Source of the DNA: Dolomedes plantarius
Taxonomy: Eukaryota; Arthropoda; Arachnida; Araneae; Dolomedidae
NCBI GenBank assembly: GCA_907164885.2
Contig: OU015490.1
Location: 204,295,661-204,359,660 of the forward strand
Length of the DNA stretch: 64,000 nucleotides
Direction: 5' to 3'
Under the pieces are notes generated by a model that saw only the letters and a list, made by a program, of their open reading frames with translations, ran no database searches and had not been told where the DNA came from. The translations under genes and the position numbers were made by a program. Of this stretch, positions 22,422 to 32,351 are shown one piece after another (the first letter of the stretch is position 1; the number at the start of each line of letters is the position of its first letter).

Positions 22422-23525
22422 TTTAAAGGATGTAATCGCCTTAATGTTTGTAATGTTAATATTAATCTTAGGATCTTTCGCTATAAGCATTTTAGCGTAA
22501 TTCATGTATCGCCCCTCTTTTTACGTGGGAGGTCTAAAATGGTATATCTTTACTCCAGTAATAGCTATTGATAGCATCCGCTATTTTGTTCAGCAATGTA
22601 TTTTTTCCAAGAACCCAATTTAAAAGTAGTTTCCTTTATTTGAAACTGCAATTTACTCGTACAGATAATTGGATGTTTTATGGCTTGTGACGACCTGTTA
22701 AAAAGGACCGGACGTTTTCCATCCAGGGGTCGTAGTAATTGCTTTTTAATTGGCATAAGGTACAATAGCGCGGACACTATCTATTTCCAAATCTTTAATC
22801 TCCGACATATGTTGGCGATCCCTTCTTTCCCCGTGAGAAAATTCTTAAAAATTCTCCTCCTGGCCCAAAGCGAACTTCGCCAATCATATTCGGCGCCGCT
22901 TCACGTCACTCTTGGCTAAGTCCAATCAGCGGCCGTCCCGCTCTTTTCGCTCCTACTTGGCAATTTTTTTGGCGGTGAATCGCAGGTTTTCGAGTTACGA
23001 GGGTTTGTTCTTTACAGCGGTTTACCGATGAAGTCCAATGCTATTCTCCGTGGACCGTAGCCCTTCTCCGTAGTTTGGCGATCTTTTTGTTTAAATGAAG
23101 TTAATGCAACCCTAGCCTATGTGCGCCTTGTCCAGAATGAAAAGAGATTACTCAGTCAGATTTATAGATAGAGCTACATTTTTCTGATAACTAGCTGTTT
23201 CCTTTTTTATGCTTAAGCCCCCCCCCCCTTCAGTTCGGCTTGCCGACTGTTGGGGGACGCTAACCTTTTTTGCATTGATTCTTCATTTGCTATTGTTAAC
23301 CTTGACCGATATGGTCACAACTTGTTTGAGCTCAGATTAAGTAGAGCAGTCGACTGTAACAGCTTATTATAGCTCTTATGTTTTTTTGATATTCAAGTCA
23401 ACGATCGTTATTAGAAAATAAAGGATTTTTTCAAAAACCAAGTCTGTTCTTTGAACTACCACTAGAAAGTTGACAGTGATGAATTTAGGGTGTTTGCGGT
23501 CATCTTATCTGCACAACGTCTAGAC
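22422..23525. other. Non-coding stretch
   Basis: No gene is seen. TGTTGGGGGACGC at about 23237 after a C11 run, with GAAAATAAAGG near 23420, vaguely recalls a Copia-type LTR and has distant similarity to sequence at about 20957. I do not consider that established. Confidence 0.4.
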
Positions 23526-24290
23526 CAGCGGTTCTCAACCTGGGGGGCGCGCCCCCCTGGGGAGGCGTAGAAGAATTTCAAGGGAGGCGTGAGTTTAAAA
23601 ATAAAATAAAAAGTAAAGCTAACTTTTATTTTATTTTTAAACTCACTAACTGTAATTTATTGCTAACTGTAATTTATTGTACTCAATTTTGCGGTCACTA
23701 TGTAACCGTAGCGTATTTTCGACATATGAACACGAACACAATAATTGCCACACACGATAATTGTCGTAGCTACAATGTCAGAAAAACATTCTGAAGACTT
23801 ATGATGTAGTTAAGGGTTTCACAGAAAAGATAACTCTTTGGCAACGCCGTCTTCAGAGTTCAGAGCCAAACTTTTCATACTTTCCAAGATTGAACGACTT
23901 CCTCGATGAAAAAAAAAATCTCCCTTTGCAATAGAGAAATGAATTGAAGGACCGTATATCAGGGCATTTGGTAGCATTGCAAAATGAAATTGCAGACTAT
24001 TTTCCAGATATTACTAGTTCAGAGAACTGGGAGTTTAAGTTGACAAGAGATCCTTTTAAAATCGACGTGCATATACTTCCTGATCATATTCAGGAACAGA
24101 CAATCGACCTAAAATGTGAATCTTAATCAAACGCGGAATTTGAATTCTAGGATGTTGAAAATTTTTGGTTACGCTATTTTCCTGTTTACCCAGAAGTTGC
24201 TTTGGAAGCTTTGAGGTTGTTAGTGCAGTTTTCGTCCACATATCTCTGTGAATCTGGATTTTCATCTGGATTTCCATACATGAGAGGTGG
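23526..24290 (+). pseudogene. hAT element relic with ZBED5/FAM200-like transposase C-terminus
   Basis: It starts with the hAT end CAGCGGTTCTCAACC at 23526. Coding remnants at 23935-24275 read KDRISGHLVALQNEI, then NPF-like TRDPFKIDVHILP, and finish with FSSTYLCESGF, the C-terminal motif of ZBED5/SCAND3-like hAT proteins (usually FSTTYLCESGFS). At least one stop and small indels interrupt it. Sequence is lost at the (CA)n and Gypsy LTR insertion that follow. Confidence 0.75.
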
Positions 24291-24295
24291 AACGA

Positions 24296-24320
24296 ACACA
24301 CACACACACACACACACGTG
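24296..24320. repeat. (CA)n microsatellite
   Basis: A run of CA and GT dinucleotides between the hAT relic and the Gypsy 5' LTR. Confidence 0.85.
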
Positions 24321-24333
24321 TGTGTATGTATAT

Positions 24334-24690
24334 TGTCATATTTACAACCGTTCTCGAGCGATGGCGTGACCAAACGGCTAAATCGCTGGGTTCCAATTCA
24401 GAAGGTCGTCGATTCGAGCCCCGAGACGGACTATCGAAAGTGTATTTCATGTTCATTTTAAGTCAATTTATGTTCGCTTTCTCGAAGTTTCGGGAAAGTA
24501 CCAAATATGTTAATCATCTTAATTTAAATAATTCTAGAAAGTTCTTTAGTGTATAAAAAGGCTTCCCTCGAGCTGGTGGGAAGTCAGTTACGTTCCAGCT
24601 GGGTGCTTGTTAACTCGCTTGCTGTGAATAAAAGTCTCGTTTATCTAAATTGTGCTCTCTGTGTTAATCACTCGATCCGTCTACTTGACA
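24334..24690 (+). repeat. Gypsy 5' LTR with tRNA-like domain
   Basis: It starts TGTCATATTTACAACCG. Positions 24359-24436 form a 78-nt tRNA-like unit: CGATGGC can pair with ACTATCG at its ends, an A-box-like stretch lies at 24366-24385, and a B box GATTCGAGCC at 24411-24420. The RNA polymerase II signals follow: TATAAAAAGG at 24552 and AATAAA at 24627. Confidence 0.9.
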
Positions 24691-24825
24691 TTTTGGTGGA
24701 GGCGCCGGGTATCCATTCAACCTGGAGACGGAAGAAATTCGACAAAGTCGCACACTTCTAAATCTGCCTCCTGAATACGGACTTTACGTAGAAGACTCAA
24801 GGTCTCAGGGAAACGGCCCAGAAAA

Positions 24826-26010
24826 ATGCCTGAAGACACAGAATCCAAGCCACCAACTGTCCTGCTTACCTCAGCACTAATAAAGGAGCCTAGAAAACCA
24901 ACAATCTTTAACGGCGATCCCGGACAAGATCCAACAAAATGGTTGAAAGAATATCCGAGAGTGTCAAAGTTTAACCAATGGGATGATACTGTATCTCTTG
25001 CCAACGTTTACTTTTTCCTAGATGGGACTGCCAAGATATGGTTTGAAAATAATGAGGACATTTTTATCTCGTGGAATGTCTTTGAGGCAGAACTGAAAAA
25101 CACTTTTGGTGATACTCAGCTGTACATACGACGAGCAAAGGACCAGTTAAAATGTAGAGCTCAGAGGGCTGGCGAACCAACCCAATCTGATATTCAAGAT
25201 GTGTTTGGACTCTGTAATCAAGTAGACCCGAACATGACGGAGGAAGACAAAGTGTCCCACCTGCTGAAAGGAATAGTTGAAGATATGTACCAGTCATTAC
25301 TAACAAAAGAAATAAAAACAACAGCTGATTTCATTAAATGGTGTCAATACATCTAGGAAATGCAGCAAAAGAGAATTGGGCGTCAGAAGTTTGCTCGTCT
25401 GCTTAATGTCGTTCCAATCACCGCCGTCGACGAAGAACAAGATTTGATATCCTTAATTCATAAAATCGTCCGTGAAGAAATTCAACGATACATTACACCT
25501 CAAATAGAAGAGCCACAGACCGGTCTGCAAGCTATTGAAGCCATTGTGAGAGGGGAGGTAGAAGAAACTTTAGCTCCTCTATCTGGTGAAAGCTTTGAAA
25601 GGACCACCCCAGCTGCCGTACCATACCATCCCAGCCGCCAGAACCATAACCGCCGCATCCAGTCAACGTATACAAAACCAAAACCTGTACCAGAACAATC
25701 TTACAGAAAAACAGACCTGTGGCGTACCACGGATAATCGTAAGGTCTGCTTCCATTGTGGTCTTCCAGGACATGTCGTGCGCTACTGCAGTGACCGAAAA
25801 TCCCTACTCTACGCTACTCGAAGATACCATAGACCTGATGCTCCCTCCTATTTCAGCTACAACCATGACGCCGAAGAAACCAGCCGAGCAGCAGGAAGAA
25901 CCCCATCACCAAGTCCCATGCGAGGACGATCGCCGACCCGTCGTTATAGATCGCCATCTCCATATCGACGATCCAGTCAGTCGCCCGGCCGCCGAGATAA
26001 GGACAACTAG
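24826..26010 (+). pseudogene. Gypsy gag polyprotein with in-frame stop
   Basis: Gag packages the element RNA in the cytoplasm. The start MPEDTESKPPTVL is followed by the capsid-like segment (FNGDPGQDPTKWLKEY, WFENNEDIFISW and NMTEEDKVSHLLKGI). One reading frame runs the whole length except for a TAG at 25354-25356. The nucleocapsid end has a CCHC knuckle, CFHCGLPGHVVRYC (residues roughly 305-320), and an Arg/Ser-rich tail (RSPTRRYRSPSPYRRSSQSP). The pol frame lies in the -1 register relative to this one, as in many Gypsy elements. Confidence 0.9.
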
Positions 26011-26069
26011 GCCATGCGACCTTCCTTGGGGGTGAGGCCGCTCCCCCTCAAAATCCTCCCGCCGCTACT

Positions 26070-26550
26070 ATGCAAGAAAATTTTCTTGACGTTATCATTA
26101 GCGAACAACCTATACGAGCACTCGTGGATTCTGGAGCTTCTTTTTCGGTAATCTCGGAGAGATACCGGCGTCACCTGAAAAAAACTGTTTAGGACGTTAC
26201 AGAACTTGGTTCTAAAAGTAGCCGATGGTAATTATGTAAGCCCGGTAGAAACCTGTGTTCTTTGTATTACAATTGGAAACCTTACGCAGCCTTTCGAGTT
26301 CACCGTTATGCCCAAATGCAGCCATGAAGTCCTTCTTGGTTGGGATTTCTTGAAAGAGTTCGAAGCCATTATAGACTGTGGACAGAGGAAGTTCATATTT
26401 GATAAGATACTCCCTGAAGAACAGCCTCAAAAGAAATGGGGCGTATACACTGTAGAAGATTGTTTGATCCCTGCACACTACGGCAAAGATACAAGTATCC
26501 ACTCCCTCCGTAACCGATGAGGATGCTGATGTTATCGTAGAAGGTAATAA
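26070..26550 (+). pseudogene. Gypsy aspartic protease region
   Basis: From ATG 26070 the frame reaches the active-site motif LVDSGASFSVIS. A TAG at about 26190 and a frameshift at about 26205 follow. The second half has the typical VLLGWDFLKEF (flap/C-terminal) motif. Another frame change lies near 26520. The enzyme would have cleaved Gag-Pol. Confidence 0.85.
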
Positions 26551-26554
26551 GTGT

Positions 26555-27908
26555 ATGTTCATGAGTCAGGAAGTTGTCATGCCATACTTGATCATCAACA
26601 TCTCAAATAAAAAGGGTGAATTATGGATCGCTAATTCACTGAATAAAGACCGACGCATTCTGAAAGGTATGTGTATAGGCAATGCCGAGTCGATTAATCC
26701 TACCTGCATGAGTGCCCTATCTGAGATAGCCTCCGAAGATACCGCGAAAGAAAGTACAAGGTTAGTGGATTACAGCAAGATGATAGCGCCGAATCTTAGC
26801 GCTGAGCCGAGGACTAGTCTATTGGAACTTTTAAGGAAGTTTTCAGTTACTTTCAATGAAAACTCTGAAGTTGATCGACGCCAAATTCATGTCAAACAAA
26901 ATTAATACCACAGATCATCCTCCTATTAGCCAGAGACCCTACAGAATATCACCTGCCGAACGCCGTATAATCCATGACGAAGTCGAAAAGATGCTACGAA
27001 AGGGTGTCATTCAGCCATCTGACAGCCCGTGGTCCTCTCCTGTCGTTCTCGTGCGCAAGAAAGATGGTAGTTGGCGCTTTTGTGTAGACTATCGACGTTT
27101 AAACAAGGTCACAAAGAAAGACGTTTATCCTTTACCACGAATCGACGACACATTGGATTGCTTGAAAGGAGCTAAGTTTTTCTCTTCCATGGAACTCTAT
27201 TCGGGATATTGGCAGATAGAGGTAGACGAAGCAGATCGGGAAAAAAAGGCATTTGTCACCAGTGAAGGCTTACATGAGTTCAGGGTCATGCCGTTTGGAC
27301 TTTGTAATGCTCCAGCAACTTTTGAGAGAACAATGGACAATTTACTGCGTCACCTTAAGTGGCAAATGTGCTTGTGTTATTTCGACGATATTGTGGTATT
27401 CTCTCAAACTTTTTCGGACCACCTTAAAAGGCTTGTCCTTAAATGCATTGAGGAAGCTGGCCTAATTCTGAATCCTAAGAAATGTCTGTTTGTTGCAAGG
27501 GAAATCAAGATCCTAGGCCATCTAGTATCCGGTGAAGGCGTAAAACCCGATTCAGATAAAATAAGAGAAGTTCAAGATTTTCCTGCCCCAAAGAGCTTCC
27601 ATGACGTCAGAAGCTTTCTCGGACTGTGCTCCTACTACAGACGCTTTATCAACGACTTCTGCTATCGAGAGCAGCCTCTCCAGATTTTACTAAAAGGTGA
27701 TTCCAAATTTATGTGGACCTCTACACAGGAAGAAGCTTTCAACGGCTTAAAGTCAGCGCTCATTTCTGAACCAATACTAGGTTTATTTGATGAAACAGCT
27801 CCCACTGAATTACACACTGACGCTAGTGGATATGGCATTGGTGCTGTGTTGGTCCAACAGCAGCAGAACGAGGAAAAAGTCATAGCCTATGCATCTAGAA
27901 TACTGTAA
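26555..27908 (+). pseudogene. Gypsy reverse transcriptase and start of RNase H
   Basis: Reverse transcriptase motifs in order: YRISPAERRIIHDEVEKML, SPVVLVRKKDGSWRFCVDYR, the palm motif A SSMELYSGYWQI, MPFGLCNAPATFERTMD, CYFDDIVVFS (motif C, YxDD) and LGHLVSGEGVKPD. Motif A normally has Asp (SSMDL), and here Glu replaces it, probably inactivating. RNase H begins ELHTDASGYGIGAVL and is cut by TAA at 27906-27908. The 5' part overlaps a different frame at 26555-26905. Confidence 0.9.
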
Positions 27909-29525
27909 AAAGCCGAACGAAATTATTCAACAACCGAAAGAGAGTGCCTTGCAGTCGTATGGGCCATCATGAAGTTCCGCCCTTATTTGTTTGGAAAATC
28001 ATTCACAATTGTGACAGACCATCACGCGTTGTGTTGGTTAGCTAATTTAAAAGATCCTTCCGGGAAATTGGCAAGATGGGCTCTAAGACTCCAAGAATAC
28101 GATATTTATATGGTATACAAAAGTGAAAACAGACACAATGATGCCGATAGCCTTTCCAGAAACCCCATTGATGACCATGCCACTTCAGTAGATATCAGTG
28201 CCATTGGCCCTGTCATTGATTTAGCACTTGAGCAACGTAAGGATTCTGTGCTTTCTGAATACTTTGAGTCCGAGTCTTCCACGAAGCCACAAAAGTCTGG
28301 CAAAGTAGACCTCGAGATAATCGACGGGATCCTGTGCAAGAAAAAGTTTGATCCTTCGGGAAAGAGATGGTTACCAGTTATTCCTAAGCATTTGCGACTG
28401 GATATTCTTCGAAATTTGCATGACGAACCAACTGCCGGCCCCTTGGGATTTGTGAAGACCTATGATAGAATATGTAAGAGATTTTATTGTCCTAGGCTTT
28501 ATCAAAGCGTACGCCGCTATGTAATGCATTGTAAAGAATGTCAAAGAAGAAAATCCGGTCCTCAAAAACCGCCTGGTCGTCTAATTCCTATACCTCCCGC
28601 AGAGGTACCTTTCCAGCGGGTGGGTATAGATTTATTAGGAAGATTCCCAAAATCTAAGGCTGGTAACAAATGGATCATCGTATGTACCGATTATTTGACT
28701 CGTTACGCCATAACAAAAGCTCTGCCAACTGCTGAAGCACCCGAAGTTGTAAAATTTATTGTCGAAGAAATCATTTTGAAGCATGGGGCGCCACGGACTA
28801 TCATCACCGATAGAGGACAAGTCTTCCAGTCGAAGCTAATTTCCGAACTTAACAGAACCTGCAATGTTTTCCACCGAATGACGACCTCATACCATCCTCA
28901 AACAAATTGTCTGACTGGGCGACTTAACAAAACTTTAGCCAATATGCTGTCTATGTATGTGGACATAGGACAGAAAAGCTGGGACACAATACTACCAATT
29001 GTCACTTTTGCTTACAATACCGCTCGACAAGATACCACTGGATTCGCACTTTTCTGCTTAGTGTATGGTCGAGAAACCGAAACAACATTGGATACTATAT
29101 TCCCGTATAGCCCTGATGGAACAGTGTCGGGTTACCTCGATCGAGTAATCCCCCAAGCAGAAGAATCAAGGCAGCTGGCTCGAGTACGGACACTGGAAGC
29201 TCAAGAAAAAGATTGTCGGATCTATGACGCAGAGCACCGAATAGTAAAATATTTGCCTGGAACCCTCGTATGGATTTTTACCCCCGTTCGTAAAGTAGGC
29301 CTATCAGAAAAGCTCCTCAAAAGGTATTTCGGTCCATATCAAATATTAAGGCAGCTATCCGACGTTACCTATGAAGTTCAAGAATTTGATTCTAAGTCAA
29401 AAAGACGAAATACACGAGATGTTGTGCATGTGTTACGCATGAAACCCTACTATGATCCGGATTGGCAAAAAAACAGCCTTACAGGAAGATTCAACTACTC
29501 TTCAGGAGGAACCAGTGAATGCTGA
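27909..29525 (+). pseudogene. Gypsy RNase H remainder and integrase
   Basis: After the stop, RNase H resumes (TTERECLAVVWAI, FTIVTDHHALCWL, DADSLSRNP). Integrase has a zinc-binding region HDEPTAGPLG...CKECQRRK, in which the second His of HHCC (usually GHLG) is Pro. The core has Asp in GIDLLGRF and CTDYLTRY and in TDRGQVFQS, but the catalytic Glu context, normally TNGLTERLNKT, reads TNCLTGRLNKT, so Glu is Gly. The C-terminal part VRKVGLSEKLLKRYFGPYQI is the usual SH3-like end. The long open frame from 27969 shows little decay beyond these point changes. Confidence 0.9.
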
Positions 29526-29642
29526 TAATAAGCTTGGTGTTGCTAACCAGAACGAGGAATATTCGGGTCCAGTAACACGTTCCAGAAAAAAAAATAAGAA
29601 GTCATCTAACAGCGAGACGCTGTTCTTTTAAAGGTGAGATAA

Positions 29643-29995
29643 TGTCATATTTACAACCGCTCTCGAGCGACGGCGTGGCCGAACGGCTAAAGCACTGGAC
29701 TCTAATTCAGAAGGTCGTCGGTTCGATCCCCGAGACGAGCTGTCGAAAGTATTTCATGTTCTTTTTAAGTTAAAATTTATATTCGCTTTCTCGAAGCTTC
29801 GGGAAAGTACCAAATATGTTAATCATCTTAATTTAAATAATTCTAGAAAGTTCTTTAGTGTATAAAAAGGCTTCCCTCAAGCTGGTGGGAAGTCAGTTAG
29901 GTTCCAGCTGAGTGCATGTTAACTAGCTTGCTGTGAATAAAAGTCTCTTTTATCTAAATTATGCTCTGTGTGTTAATCACTCGATCCGTCTACGT

Positions 29996-29998
<3 letters not shown>
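29643..29998 (+). repeat. Gypsy 3' LTR with tRNA-like domain
   Basis: Clearly homologous to the 5' LTR with scattered substitutions and small indels. The tRNA-like unit is at 29668-29745. CGACGGC pairs with GCTGTCG, the stem CTGGA/TTCAG recalls the anticodon stem of Arg tRNA, and the B box GGTTCGATCC is at 29720-29729. TATAAAAAGG is at 29861 and AATAAA near 29936. Confidence 0.9.
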
Positions 29999-29999
<1 letters not shown>

Positions 30000-30039
<40 letters not shown>

Positions 30040-30117
30040 AATTCTGGTTAAACGGACCAGCCGGTTATTAGGGCCAAAATGATGGCGTCCCGATGTGGTC
30101 CGATTAACCGGAATCGA

Positions 30118-30147
<30 letters not shown>
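30000..30147. mobile_element. 86-bp TA-flanked palindromic MITE inside (TA)n
   Basis: The core 30035-30120 starts AAGTCAATTCTGGTTAAACGG and ends with the inverse of CAGTCGATTCCGGTTAATCGG, flanked by TA on both sides and by TA tracts (30000-30034 and 30121-30147). The ends resemble pogo-type MITEs. A (GA)n and G9 tract follows at 30148-30172. Confidence 0.75.
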
Positions 30148-30163
<16 letters not shown>

Positions 30164-30172
30164 GGGGGGGAG

Positions 30173-30668
30173 AGAAGGTCCAAATATAGGCTAGGGTCTA
30201 AAATCGGGCCAGCTGTTGAATTATATACAAGATCGTTCTGTAATCTGGCACCGAGGTTATCCATCAATCACATTTTGGTAAGGAAGAAGATATTAAACAC
30301 ATGATTCATATTTGCCGTTCGCTCATAAAGCAGTCGCCATTCTTTTCTAAAATCACATATTTTAAGACCTTAAAACTTTATCAGGTAAGTGAATTCGAAT
30401 TTTTGTACATTTTAATCCTTAACTATTGCATGTTTTGTTGTTACCACGTCACTGATAAGATAGTTTTGAGAACGTTTCCTTATCCAAAGGATAGCTTTAA
30501 CTGACAATGGCTACCTTTCAGTAAAAGTTGAACATACTGTTGGTCAAAAAATGGGCTAGCCCATATTTAGATTATTCCCCCCCCCTATCATATATCTTTT
30601 AATAATTTTTTGGTTTATTATTCTATAACCAAAGGATTTTTTAAAATTATGTATTTTTTAAATTATCT
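30173..30668. other. Non-coding stretch
   Basis: No gene or clear element is recognised. A C9 run lies at 30577-30585. Confidence 0.5.
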
Positions 30669-31148
30669 TTGGGTGTTGATATTTTATTGGCTGTAATTAT
30701 TTCAATTCCGGACTTGCGACCACTCGAGGTAAGTCCTCAATGGCATGTCTTGTGCCGGGTACACTACCGGAACGAGTTGACTAGGTGTTTGTGCAAATTA
30801 GCACTAAACAAAACCAAGAAGAAGCTGATTCTAGGTTCTGTAATTGTAAAAGCCGTAAAAACCATAAAAACTAAACCTAAAAGTGGGCAAACTAGCAGTG
30901 GCACAAAGACGGCTACCAAGAATCAGCCTTCCGACTCGAGTGAAGAACATATTGAATCCAAGTTTGAGGATTCTCCACCAGGAAATTACCCTGATGACAG
31001 TGATGCAACCTGCATCTTTTGTGAAGGATTTTTTTCAGCTGACACAAGTGGAGAAACGTGGGTGCAATGTTTTCAGTGTGAAATGTGGGCACACACAGAA
31101 TTTGCGGGGGCAGAAAAGGATATATATGAGTGCGACTTTTGCAAATAA
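30669..31148 (+). pseudogene. pogo-type transposase C-terminus with PHD-like zinc finger
   Basis: The last ~100 codons (from about 30850) show a Lys/Ser/Thr-rich linker, then CIFC...WVQCFQC...WAHTEF...CDFC before the stop. This is the PHD-like finger found at the end of many arthropod pogo/jerky-like transposases. The ligand after the histidine, normally Cys (WAHxxC), is replaced by Phe, so the finger may not fold normally. The first part of the frame does not resemble pogo and is probably unrelated sequence. It is 8 kb from the N-terminal pogo fragment at 21672 and need not belong to it. Confidence 0.7.
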
Positions 31149-31195
31149 AATTAAAAGGTAGCATTTTCCCGATTTTTAAAATTTTATTTTATTTA

Positions 31196-31520
31196 CTAGA
31201 TACGGCAGCTTTGGCCAGTACCAGGCCAAATTCTTCGGGAAGTCGGACAACTGCAGTTGTGGCGAGATTCAGACAGTCGAGCACTGTCTATTTGACTGCA
31301 GAAACTTTGATGACCTGCGGGCCGACCTGTCAGGGAATGCAAGACAGTGGAGTAAGCATAAACTATTTAACGATCACTACTGTTGCAAAGTAGTAAGCAA
31401 AATCGTTAAAAGGCTCATGGACGAACACGTCCAGCTGCCATAGACTAACTATTTCGATGTATTTTGCTGTTTGTAACCTTTTTAATAAAGTATGTGTTTT
31501 AACGGAAAAGTCGTTCTGCA
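31196..31520 (+). pseudogene. LINE ORF2 C-terminal fragment
   Basis: A plus-strand frame beginning directly after ACTAGATA reads YGSFGQYQAKFFG, then NCSCGEIQTVEHCLFDC, the Cys-rich segment near the end of jockey/CR1-like LINE ORF2 proteins. It ends with a stop at about 31441 and AATAAA at about 31484. Only the 3' tip of a LINE is present, which fits 5' truncation during insertion. Confidence 0.75.
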
Positions 31521-31661
31521 GGCGGTTGGCCGATATGGAGTGACTCGGTAAAGTTGCTTTTGTAGCTAAGTGTCGGAGCTAGGGATGTGCTCCTTCGCGA
31601 CGACCGGTCTTCTTAAAACTCAGTTGGATGCCTTCAAGGTGGGACGACGATAAGCTTAAGC

Positions 31662-32351
31662 TTATTTACTAGATAAGGCCGGGGGCCGGAGTCGGGTTCG
31701 TGTGGTCTTCTCCCAAGGCATCGGGGTCCGTTGTGAGGACCACGGTGCGCGGGAACGGAGAGGGCAACTTTGATTTGTCTGGGGGAGTGGGATCCTCTGA
31801 GTGAATCAATGTAGCACCATCAAGGCGCCGGATGTCACCACTTCCACGTAGTCCCGGCTGGTAACTGGGAGGTGGCCTGGGCACCGGGTTGAGGCCGGGG
31901 GCAGGAGTCAGATTGGTGTGGCGTCTACCCAGGGCATTGTGGACCGTTGTGAGGTCCATGGTGCTCGGTTACGGCGGATGCGACTCTGACTTGCCCGGGG
32001 GAGTGGTATCCTCTGAGCGAGACAGTGTAGCGCCGTCAAGGCTTACGTCGTGGACGTCTCTGGTTGACCTGAAATAGTGGCGCTAGAGGGCAGTCGCGAC
32101 TCCCTGTGTTCCGGCTGGGGTCCGGGCGGCGGACCAGGCTAAGAGTGACAATGGACACAGGGGCCTGTAGTCATGCCATGTGGTATGTCTCAGAAGCTCC
32201 GTTTTGTCCTAAACCAACACGGACCTGCGTTCCCCGCACTTCGTGCGTCGTGCGAGTTTCTATCGCCAGATGACAACGAGGTCATTCAGGTTCCTCAAGT
32301 TGTATGCCTTAATTGGTGGGCCGATGTATGCTAAGACTTATTTACTAGATA
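31662..32351. repeat. GC-rich block with two 216-bp direct repeats, bounded by TTATTTACTAGATA
   Basis: The block is strikingly GC-rich for the window. GGCCGGGGGCCGGAGTC at 31677 and GGCCGGGGGCAGGAGTC at 31893 start two diverged tandem copies that share words such as GGGGGAGTGG and ATCCTCTGAG. The identical 14-mer TTATTTACTAGATA lies at both edges (31662-31675 and 32338-32351) and again at 31189-31202. The frames within have no recognisable features. GGCGCTAGAGGGCAG at about 32073 is another CTCF-like core. Origin unknown; a LINE 5' UTR or captured DNA inside a Helitron are options. Confidence 0.7.

Larger units (their letters stand above)
24334..29998 (+). mobile_element. Gypsy-family LTR retrotransposon, complete but decayed
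   Basis: Two LTRs of about 356 bp (24334-24690 and 29643-29998) enclose gag, protease, reverse transcriptase, RNase H and integrase in the Ty3/Gypsy order. There is no env frame between the integrase end (29525) and the 3' LTR. TATAT flanks both outer ends, but this is in TA-rich sequence and only weakly diagnostic. A possible primer site TGGTGGAGGCGCCGGG follows the 5' LTR, and AAAGGTGAGA precedes the 3' LTR as a candidate polypurine tract. Several stops, frameshifts and catalytic changes make it non-autonomous. Confidence 0.95.

Noticed and set aside
20957..23470. Copia element bounded by two TGTTGG LTRs
   Set aside because: The two candidate LTRs are only vaguely alike, and the DNA between them encodes a pogo transposase, not Copia proteins.
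24359..24436. Functional tRNA gene
   Set aside because: The T-stem is mismatched and the anticodon loop appears one base short in both LTRs, so I call it tRNA-like only.
29526..29642. env gene of the Gypsy element
   Set aside because: Only about 117 bp lie between the integrase stop and the 3' LTR, too short for an envelope gene.
31669..31959. 96-aa proline-rich minus frame
   Set aside because: Frame in GC-rich tandem repeats; GC-rich sequence has few stops, and no conserved feature is seen.
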